In this document: positions 55,425 through 64,000 of the stretch, in pieces
How the letters are laid out: each line of letters opens with the position of its first letter
Numbering within the stretch: position 1 is the first letter of the stretch
Origin: Deinandra increscens subsp. villosa
Lineage: Eukaryota; Streptophyta; Magnoliopsida; Asterales; Asteraceae
DNA length: 64,000 nt
NCBI GenBank assembly: GCA_039602395.1
Contig: JBCNJP010000003.1
Span: 16,587,167-16,651,166, forward strand
Direction of reading: 5' to 3'
The notes under the pieces: model-generated
What the model saw: only the letters and a program-made list of their open reading frames with translations
Told to the model about the DNA's origin: nothing
The model's database searches: none
Made by a program: the position numbers and the translations under genes

Positions 55425-58400
55425 CTATTCATTTGGATTTCTCCCCATGTCAAATTTGAACAGCCTATTTGTGAGCATGCACTCCAGTATTGTCTGTCTA
55501 TCAGCATCATTCCATTCAGCTGGATTTATCTCCCTGTGTCTTGTGAATGACCCATCAGCTCGGTGTACTATGTATCGGTCATCAGCAAGATCCAATTCTA
55601 CATATGTGACAGGGCAGTGGGACTTGATAGGTTTAGCAGAAGAGGTTTCCCTTTCAGATGTGTCAAAGTGCATCCTTATCTTTAGCATCAAGGACTGTTC
55701 TTGAGTACTTAGTCTTTTACTGTCACCAGCCATATTTCTCACATCACCAAGCTCTAGATCTAGATAAGTTTATGAGAGCTTCATCATTGCTGAGTCTTAG
55801 AATTTCATTGGTGCTTGTGGTGAACAGGTAGATGTTTGTATCTTCACCAAATTTCCAGGAGAGAATTCTTCTTCTTTCAGCATGCAAATTTTCAGGTTCT
55901 TTCTCTTTTGAAGATAATTCAGAAATGGAGGAAACAACTTGAGATCTTTTTATTTTTGCCATTGTTTTCCTTCTCCTTGAAGTACTTGTTGTTGGGTCTG
56001 GTGGATTCACAGTGTTGGTAGGTTCAATGGGTGTTGAGGATTGTGGTATAGTAGGTGGTTGTGTGATGGGATGAGTTGATTTTTGGACTGAAGGAGGTTG
56101 AGATGATACAGTTGTGGGTTTTGGTGTGGGTTTGGTGAGGGGTTCAATGGGTGTGAAATTGTCAGCTCTAAATTTAGGTGGGATGGGTTTGATTGGTTTT
56201 GGCCTTTTGGTGGGTGGCTTTCTGGTTTGAGGTCTGCTGGCCCTGGGTAGGTTTCATTTGGTAGGAATGGTGGAGATTTGTGTCGTAGCTGGTGGAGTAG
56301 AAGGTGTATTGCCAAGAAGTGAGTCGGTTAGACTCATAGGTTTAGAAGAAGGAGAGCGTGTACCTGAGAAAGCTCCTGGAGGCCTAGGAATTCCTGTTCT
56401 TTCGGATATCCTGGATTGCTCTTTTCTTATCTCATCATACATATCTCTTAGGTGGCGTTTGGTTCACGGAATGTAATGTAATTAGAATTGTAAAGTTTTC
56501 CTTTTAAAGTTGTGCTAAAGTTGAGTAAGGAAGGGGTTTGAAATACAATAAATTCCTTTAATCAATGGAATTTAGAAATCATTCACTTTAATGAAGAAAA
56601 GTTACATGACCTCAAATTCCATTGATTATAGGAACTCATTGTATTTCAAACCCCTTCCTTACCCAGCTTAAGCACAACTTTAAAAGGAAAACTTTACAAT
56701 TCCAATTACATTACATTCCGTGAACCAAACGCCACCTTAATGTGTTCAAGGACATGGGTTTACCGAGTTCTTGTCTTCTCCTAAGAACTCTATGAAGTAC
56801 CTTTTGAGAGCTCTTGTCTCCTCTGGTTTTCCGAGAGGAGCTCTAGCAATTTTATGTGTCTCTTCAATCTTCACCCTTTCATGAATGGCATTGTCAGCTT
56901 CAAGTCTTTGGTTTAACTTGAGATTGTCTTCTTCCTCTACTACCATAGACATCAATTCACAAAAATCGTTAGCAAAGGTTAGATTAATTTCTTCAGGAGT
57001 GACCCATCCTCTAGCTAAGATTATGTCCCTCCAACTTTTCAAGACTTCCCACTTGGCATCATTTGCAGCTAGCCTGATCTTTTCCTTTTCTTTGTTTAAA
57101 GAAATTTTGGCTTCATTAGCAAATTTTTGATGCCTTTTCTCTTTGGCCTGGTCTAGTTTCTTCTTTCGTTCTTCCATAGACCTTCTCTTTGCTTCTTTCA
57201 TTATATCAAGAACAACTTCATTTTCTTGATGAATTTGTAGGTTATCCTGAAGCAAAAGTGCCTCTGCCATTTCTTTATCCAATCTTTCCTGTTCCATCCT
57301 GTCAATCATATCCGCTGCTAGTACTGAATTTATCATACTTACATCATCAGCAAGTAAGGTGGTTTCTTGCTCATCCAGAAGCTTTACAGGTTCTGTGGCC
57401 TTTGTTTTCTCAGGTGCAAACAGTTTTGCAGGAATCTTCACAGCTTCTCTGCGTCTTCTCTCCATTTCACTGATATCTTTCAACTGAGCCATATGAGTTA
57501 TCATTCTTTCATTAAATTCTCTGGTCAGTGCTTTGTCACACTCTGTTCTCCCATCAAGATCATCTCCATACCTATCAAGAATGGGAATAAAAACAGTTCT
57601 GGAAGAGTCTTCTTTGTTTTCAGGAGACGCCAAATTCTTATAGGCAGGTTTGAACCATTTCTCATATTCTGCCTGTAGGACTTCATCATCTGTCATTTTC
57701 TTCGTACCTTTCCCAGGATTGGGATTGTCAGTAGGGTAGGTTATGACTCTGTTGCTGATGGCGGCTCTTTTGACATCTTTTGGCAGTGGATTGATTTTTA
57801 TCTCACCTATTCCTGACTTATATTTGGCCTAGTAGTTGGCCAAAATCTCTTTTACAATTTCTTCCACAGGAGTTGAGGAAATCATAGAAAAAATTTATGA
57901 GGGTCATCTCCTTTTGGAGAATCACATTTTATGTGGCTATCCCTTTTGGCTCTTTTCTGCCTAGGAGGTTTTTCCTTGGTGGGGCTTGAAGCTTGGGTGG
58001 CTATGGGTTGCACAGGTGGAGTAGACCTTGCACTCTCTTTCTCAGGATTTTCTGGATTGTTGGTGGGGGATGAAATGGCTGAAATGTTGACATATTTCAA
58101 CTGTCTTTTCCTCTTTTTGAGTGGTAAATGTTTGGAAGAGGAAGGATTTGCAGTTTGGGGTTCAACCCCTGCTGGTATCACAGGGTTGTAAACCGGAGCA
58201 TTAGGCTCAGGGTTTACCTATGGTTGCACCATTGGTACACCCACTGGACGTCCAGGCACAGGTATGGGATGGTCAGTGTCCCTTCCTGCATAGCCTTTGT
58301 TCGTTTCATTACTTGAAAGATATGAGAACAACTTTTCATTTGAGACCCTTAGTAGGTAAAGTTTGTCTGAGGTTTTCAAGGTTGGTATCAAACCTTTTAG

Positions 58401-59039
58401 AATGTGTTGCAAAACCCTGGGATACATGTGGAAGAAATGAACATTGTTTGGTTTTAAATTATCCACCATTCCATCTAACACCATTCTAGGGAGATTAAAA
58501 TTTAGACCTTGTACCAAGCCATGAAAAGCTGAGGCTTGTACTAAAAAGAGTTCATCAACACTTTTCTTTGAGGACAGATTGGCCAGAATCACACATGCCG
58601 GAAACCTCCATTTGAATGGCAGTTGTAACTTCTTTAGTTTCTTATCAGATCCACCATAGCCCACAGCCCTTAAGGTTGCAAGACATTCAGAGGATAACAC
58701 ATCCTTGAAGCCTCCTAAGTCATTGAACTTCAGATGTGTTCTTATTACTTCCTCAGTAATTGTTACCTCATGACCTTGAACAGTCGAGTGTACTTCAAAC
58801 ACTCTAGCAACATTCTTTGTTCTTGATGCATTGTGCCAGAATTCAGTTATCACTTCTTCGCAAATATTGGGGTAAATTATGAGAGCATAGTGAATGTGTG
58901 ATGCTTGAAGGAAATTAATCATTTCATGGAAGACAGTGTTCTTCACTGTTTTTTATAACAGTGCCACTGTATTGTGGTCGGCATGAACTAGAGCATTTGT
59001 ATTAGAAGAAGATTCACCTTTCTTTGCTTTGGGTGACAT
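55425..59039 (-). pseudogene. Accessory reading frame of copia element 4 (non-gag-pol), broken
   Basis: Starts MSPKAKKGESSSNTN at 59039 and meets a stop after 28 codons. It continues as NTVFHEMINFLQASHIHYAL to 58218, with a folded-domain look (ITEEVIRTHLKFND, RMVLDGMVDNL). Further pieces are 58181-57882 (Pro/Lys/Ser-rich), 57696-56746 (acidic, Glu/Lys-rich coiled coil, EERKKKLDQAKEKRHQ) and, beyond the MITE, 56442-55425. I recall proteins with 'F..I.DFL..S.I.YAL.V.P.I...I..FW..A' downstream of RNase H in many Asteraceae copia elements; they are often annotated as unknown or synaptobrevin-like. Function unknown. Confidence 0.6.
56451..56736. mobile_element. Harbinger/Tourist-like MITE (286 bp)
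   Basis: Ends GGTGGCGTTTGGTTCACGG and its inverse complement are perfect, and the inverted similarity extends over most of the element (for example GGGGTTTGAAATACAAT / ATTGTATTTCAAACCCC). The flanking target duplication TTA at 56448-56450 and 56737-56739 is that of PIF/Harbinger elements. It could fold into one long hairpin. Inserted within the accessory frame of copia element 4. Confidence 0.92.
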
Positions 59040-59798
59040 TTGTGGTTGATGTGGGTTGAAAACTTGAACAAAATCGGAGAAATAAGAGTAGGAAAGTAGA
59101 AAAAAGTGAAGGTTTGGAAGTATATGAGAGATTCGCTGAGTAAATGAGTGCAGTTAATTTGTTTAATCTTGGAATCGTGGGTTTTAGGTTACAACGATTT
59201 GCTTTAAATTGGGGGTGTGGAAGGGACGGTTACTGTAAAAAGTGCAAGTGGCTCTGGTAAAAGAGAAATATGTGGGTTAACGTGGCATGCTCTCCTTAGA
59301 TCAACGGTTGTCCCATCGGACAACTTGCTTAGATATTTCTTTTAAGGAGAAAACATTTTCTTAAGTCTTCAGTAAAAGCTTATCTCGGAAGATAAATTTT
59401 CACCGAGAACCTAGGTAAAATTTTATCCGGGTGAGATTACCTCGAAAGAGGTCTTCATAGGAGATACCCTTTTCCTTTTTATTTGACCCGGTTGAGATTA
59501 TCTTGGAAGAGATGACATCACCCGATATAAGTAAAGTTACCTCGGGTGTAGTTATCTCGGGTGAGATATCTTTTCACTAAGTAATATTAGTTATTCCGGA
59601 TGAGGTTATCTTGGGTGAGATTACCTCGGAAGTACTTTTTACAAGAAACGTTGTGGCTTAAGTATTTTTCTAAGGTTTTGACCTGAAATAAGTTATCTCG
59701 GGCAAGCTTTTCACTGATTTTTTTTTTAAATTTCTTTTTCTTTTTGTATCAAGAGATGGATCCAAAATTTACTTTAATTAGAGTTTATAAGATTTTAT
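59040..59798 (-). repeat. Spacer with many TTATCTCGG-type motifs
   Basis: From about 59380 to 59720 there are at least seven near-copies of TTA(T/C)CTCGG, often followed by GTGAGAT or AAG, at roughly 30-80 bp spacing. The same motif in inverse orientation is found in the LTR at 55173-55225. No coding sequence. Confidence 0.6.
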
Positions 59799-60587
59799 TT
59801 AATCAAAGTTCATCATGCCTATGGCTGTGATAAGATAGAAGAATCTAGCCTCATCAAATGCTTTTGTAAATAAGTCAACCAATTGATTTTCAGTTGGAAC
59901 ATGATGGAGTTTGATTAATTTTTTTCTAACACAATCTCTAATAAAATGATACATGATTTCAATGTGCTTTGTCTTTGAATGTTTGACTGGATTGTTAGTG
60001 ATGCTGATGGCACTTGTGTGGTCAGCATACATAGGAGTCTCCATGAAGTTTATGCCATAGTCCATCATCTGATTTTGAATCCATAATACTTGACTACATC
60101 ATGCTAAAGCTGCAATGTACTCTGCTTCCGCTGTAGAAGTTGAGACACATGTTTACTTTTTGCATTTCCATGATACAAGTTTGTCTCCAAGAAATTGGCA
60201 TCCACCAGATGTTGACTTTTTGTCAAGATTGCATCCTCTATAGTCACTGTCTGTAAAAGCTTTCAGATTGAAGTCTTTGTTTGTAGGATACCACAACCCA
60301 AGTTTTGGCTGTCCTTTAAGGTATCTAAAAACTCTTTTTACAGCATGCAGGTGTGATTCCTTTGGTCCAACCTGATATCTAGCACATAGGTAAACACTAA
60401 ACATGATGTCAGGTATGCTAGCTGTTAGATACATAAGGGAACCAATCATGGCCCTATATGTGTGCTCATCAACTGGTTCCACCAGTGCTTTGGGTCCCCG
60501 TGAGGAGCTCTTTAACAATGTTAGCACAATATGATTTAAACAAGATGAATGTGTTGCGGAAAGTACAATCAAATTGGAAGACATCAA
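59799..60587 (-). pseudogene. Copia RT end and RNase H, truncated
   Basis: The minus strand shows YRAMIGSLMYLTASIPDIMF, then RYLKGQPKLGLWYP, FTDSDYRGCNLDKKSTSG, LVSWKCKK and a stop. Past the stop come STSTAEAEYIAALA, NNPVKHSKTKHIEI and DLFTKAFD, the usual C-terminus of copia RNase H. The RNase H start is intact (FTDSDYRG) but at least two stops interrupt the gene, and nothing upstream of RNase H's approach region remains. Confidence 0.9.
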
Positions 60588-61823
60588 TTCATAAAAAGGG
60601 TTTTTCTGTATATCTCAAATGTAAATAATGGTTTACATGAGTTTATAGTATAACAATGTATCAACAGAAATAATTTTTCTATGGGAGTAAGTTGTAATTG
60701 CTTTTGAGAAGCTTGTGAATTGTGTGCTTGATGTCTTGCCTTCTTTGGTGAAGTCAACTTGCTATTTATAGGAATATGTAGCAAGTTGCAATTGGAATTA
60801 AGGTGGTTGAGAAGTCGGGAACTTGTCAATTTGGGGTGTGTTCTAGAGTAGTATATGAGGATGAAATTGAGGATATTCAATTTATCTCTTTTTCAATTGT
60901 CTTCAACTACTTCCGTGATTAATACCAAGTTGGTGTTCAATTTGCTTGTTCTTCGCGTACAGATTTTCATGGCCTTTCTATTTTGATGATATATCTTATA
61001 CTTTTTTCTACTTAATACTTGACTGTTTTCCGTCACATTTACATTGTATCCATAATTAACTGGTCTTCACTAAAGTATCTTAAATGACGCTAATTGTCAG
61101 TATTTAGTCCTCATTGAGTCTAGTTGGTCCTAATTGCTCCTAATTGCTCCTCACCATTCTAATTGGACGTCGTTTAATATTTTTGGAAACAAAATTATTA
61201 TACATGAGAAATTCACAACATGGCGGTCTTTTGGTATTTTTGTTCTGAATTGCATAGTAATTTATCATTTTCATTTTTGAGTTGTGTTTTAGTAATGTAT
61301 CCGTTTTTTGTAGTTGCGTTATCACGGCCACAAGGCACGTGTTATTAAAATCTTGTTTATTATATCTAAAAGAAAATAATAAAGTTAATATTTATTAAAA
61401 CATAATTTTGTTAATTAGGCCTTTTAACTCCGATCGTCATCCAGATCTGCTTAAAGGATCACAGTTATGAATTTCATCTTCAAGAAGAACCCGCTGGAAG
61501 AGCCACGTGGAGACATTTAATTAATTAATTAATTATGTTTATGTTTAATTTTAGGTTTAATTATGTTTAATATACATATTGTTTATATTAATTTTGGGTT
61601 TTATTATCAGTTTGAACAATTCCCCCCCTTTTAATTAAAAATTTTCACCAAAAAATTTGAATTTCCCACCATTAGTTCAAACTACACCCAAAATTTCGAA
61701 CTAAATTTACTTATTATCGATTTATCAGATACTTTTCCCTCTCACTTTATCAGAAAATTTCCAATTAAAAACCTCCAGCGAATAACTAGGTCTTCTTTCT
61801 CATCCATATCATTCACATCTTCC
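60588..61823. other. Gene-free stretch
   Basis: No gene recognised. AT-rich, with a TCCTAATTGCTCCTAATTGC repeat near 61130 and an AATT run at 61519-61534. The sharp end of retroelement similarity at 60587 marks a breakpoint. Confidence 0.4.
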
Positions 61824-63337
61824 ATGGAGCTTCAACAACGAATAGCTTCAACAGACAGCGCTAGCGATTCTTCAGAAGTGGGATGTGATTTGGGAGACCA
61901 ATCAGTCCAGAAAATGGCAATTGTCAAGTTATTCCGTTTCATTAATTACAATCTGTTTTCATAAAATTGTTTCTTTTGTTTATTATTGATACACGTTTAA
62001 CTTGGGATCCCTGTATTTGTGTACAGTTACAGTTACAGATCGATAAAATTTCGTTTCATACAGAATTGATTAGGAAGGGGTATATGTTTGTAGATTCATG
62101 TTACTGGTGAACCTCCTTTCTTCTTTATGTACACTGCTAGAAATGGTGAACTGTTTGTTTAATTATATCCACTGAAGACATGATGTGTTCTGCTCTTCCC
62201 TTTGGATGTCTTTAATTTGTGTATAACATATCAAATAATTAGTCAATAGGGTCTTTATGTGATGTATTAATAACTAAGAACTAATTTACGTTACTCTGGT
62301 CATTACTAGCTAGGAAATGATCCTAGAGGACATATATAGGAATGTTTCTAACATTTTTTGTAGGTTCATGTTAGAGTGGTACAAAATAAAGAAATTGTAG
62401 TTTAAATTCCCTGTAGAAGAATAGAAGAATGTTGATGTCATGCATCTGCTACTTTGCTAGAAATGATGAACTGTTTGTTTATATCCACTGAAGACATGAT
62501 GTGTTCCACTTTTCCCTTTAGATGTCTTTAATTTGTGTATAACATATCAAATAATTAATCAATAGGGTCTTTATGTGATATATTAATAATTAAGAACTAA
62601 CTAAGAGATAATGAATCAATAGGGTCTGCATGTTTTCCTATTTATGTACTTTGTTAAAAAGCATCTAACTACATTCTGTTAATTGTACAAAATTCAAGGA
62701 TCGATCCAACAACACTGATGGTCAATTGGAAAAACTTGAGTTCGAACTTAAAGAGGAGAGACTTCTTATGGATGAAAAAAATGAACAAATTAAGGCCCTC
62801 TTCTTGAAGATTTAAGAATCGGAGAAAAAACTTGATCTACTTATAGCTCATCTATCTGCAATTGGACCACCGTTACCACACAAACTTAATGCTCCGGCAT
62901 CTACAGAGGTGAATTCTTTACATCACAACTTAATCATACTATTTTCAAGTACCTTATAATCACATACACTCTTGTTCATGAAGAACACAATCCGGATGAA
63001 CTCTTGTTCCTGAAGAACACAAATAGATGCAAGTTCCTAGTACATAAGAATATATACTTCATGTAAGAACAAAGTTATGAGTTAAATGGGGCCCTGCTAT
63101 GATTCATTGAAAATGTATGTTAATATGAAAAAAATAGAGTATATACATAATCTGTATGAATAAAACTGGAACAACTTATGTTAGATTAAAAAAACAGAAT
63201 AAATACTTTCATGATAGGTCTGCGTCATTATTCTGCTCTAACTTTTTACCAATTCAAAAACATTGTTCTAGGAAAGTTCTAAGGAGATTTTTGTTGGATC
63301 TAGCCACAGCACTAATCATGCTGACATACACAAAACG
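61824..63337 (+). pseudogene. Broken multi-exon gene of unknown function
   Basis: ATG at 61824 opens an exon encoding MELQQRIASTDSASDSSEVG and more, to a donor near 61922. A second exon (62699-62908, AG/GT borders) has coiled-coil character (LEKLEFELKEERLLMDEKNE), with an in-frame TAA at 62813-62815 followed by more coding-like sequence (ESEKKLDLLIAHLSAIGPPL). A third (63272-63337) encodes ESSKEIFVGSSHSTNHADIH; exons two and three share reading phase. Weaker exon-like bits follow at 63406-63443 and 63699-63834. I do not recognise the protein. The stop and weak splice sites suggest a decayed gene or transposon-carried gene. Confidence 0.35.
62139..62599. repeat. Direct repeat of about 145 bp within an intron of the unknown gene
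   Basis: TGCTAGAAATGGTGAACTGT and the next 125 bp (62139-62284) recur at 62456-62599 with about 10 changes. Confidence 0.9.
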
Positions 63338-64000
63338 GTTAGTATTTGTCAAACTCATTATAGGTTTGATTGCTCATTTACATAAAGTAATTAATTGAAC
63401 TGTAGGGCGTGAAATCGGTGGTCGATCAACCTCGTCTGAAGCGGTTAATATTTGCCAGTCAAGTTTCATTCCGTTCTATAGTTTCACAGTAATCTGTTTG
63501 GTAATGTCATGTAGTCCCATTTTAAATGTTATTTGGTACCTCAAACACTTGGGCCAGCTAGGGATTGTTGGAACAAATGGTGAGATGTGTAGCAAACAAA
63601 GTTCAACTGACTTTGAAGTTACTTAATGTGATCTTCATCCGGATGTTTTAAGTTCATCTGGATATCTAATGTTCATCTGGAAATCAATTGAACTGTAGGA
63701 CCTGATGACCCATATCTATCATGGTGGTAAGTATTTCAAAATTGCTATATATATTATGATCAATTTCCATAACCTAATTATCAATTATATGTTTTGGTAT
63801 AGGAAGGAATACAATAAAAAATGGTCCTAATTAAGCTCAAATCTGGACAGTTGAAGATGAAGACCACGTGCGCGGTAGTGTTGTTGACTTGTAATTGAAT
63901 TAGATTGAGAATAATGCTTGTATGCAGTGTAATTTTCTTTAATTTTTTATTTGTATTTCATTTGTATTGACTTGTAATTGAATTTTATTTGATTTGTAAT
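63338..64000. other. Mostly unassigned right end
   Basis: Contains the two weak exon-like pieces mentioned with the unknown gene. Repeated TTCATCTGGATATCTAATG / TTCATCCGGATG motifs lie near 63635-63680, and a TTGACTTGTAATTGAATT repeat near 63887 and 63969. Confidence 0.3.

Larger units (their letters stand above)
54871..60587 (-). mobile_element. 5'-truncated copia element 4 with a downstream accessory reading frame
   Basis: Minus strand order: the end of RT and RNase H (60587-59799), a spacer rich in TCTCGG motifs, a long accessory frame (59039-55425), polypurine tract, LTR. Everything upstream of RNase H is missing, and no second LTR was found to the right of 60587. A Harbinger-like MITE is inserted at 56451-56736. 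Confidence 0.65.

Noticed and set aside
1..64000. tRNA or rRNA genes
   Set aside because: No cloverleaf-like or rRNA-like sequence was recognised; the only tRNA-related strings are retroelement primer sites. A tRNAscan run would settle this.

Overview
This window is nuclear DNA from a flowering plant. The evidence is AT-rich, intron-bearing genes with GT-AG splicing, plant Ty1/copia and Athila-type Ty3/gypsy retrotransposons, Helitrons, hAT and Harbinger-like elements, and a plant polygalacturonase gene. A daisy-family (Asteraceae) host is my best guess, because one copia remnant carries a long accessory reading frame downstream of RNase H of a kind I associate with that family. This is inference from memory, not a search. 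The assembly has one 500-N gap (51307-51806).

The only host gene that looks complete is a five-exon polygalacturonase-like gene (glycoside hydrolase 28) on the minus strand, 24161-20487, encoding 449 aa. At the left edge (69-1, minus) 23 codons of a second host gene start and run off the window. A possible broken multi-exon gene lies at 61824-63834 (plus).

Layout. 1-2029: a gene start, then TA microsatellites with Micron-like repeats between them. 2030 to about 16200: a patchwork with a candidate Helitron 3' end, a young intact copia element (3054-7898, identical LTRs), a Helitron Rep fragment, a hAT-type non-autonomous element (12763-13482) and several exon-like pieces of ordinary plant genes (coiled-coil protein, cyclophilin and others), as expected of gene-capturing Helitrons. 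16226-20350: a decayed Helitron with both ends visible and a piece of its helicase, ending 136 bp past the polygalacturonase stop. 24710-41097: a broken minus-strand copia element split by a nearly intact Athila-type gypsy element (30117-40868). 41103-43837: LINE-like and Athila-like remnants. 43838-51306: a decayed hAT transposon whose last transposase exon is split by a decayed copia element (44155-49660), which holds a second hAT-type element (44342-44888). 51807-54764: the 3' part of a Sirevirus-like copia element on the minus strand. 54765-60587: a second copia remnant with the accessory reading frame and a Harbinger-like MITE inside it. 60588-64000: mostly gene-poor.

The strongest unusual signal is a set of three consecutive stem-loops at 52957-53196 in the 3' untranslated part of the Sirevirus-like element. 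In each unit both the outer and the inner stems pair perfectly, yet their sequences differ between units. The linking segments are conserved, and on the element's coding strand every loop is a GNRA tetraloop. This is the pattern of compensatory change expected of a selected RNA structure.
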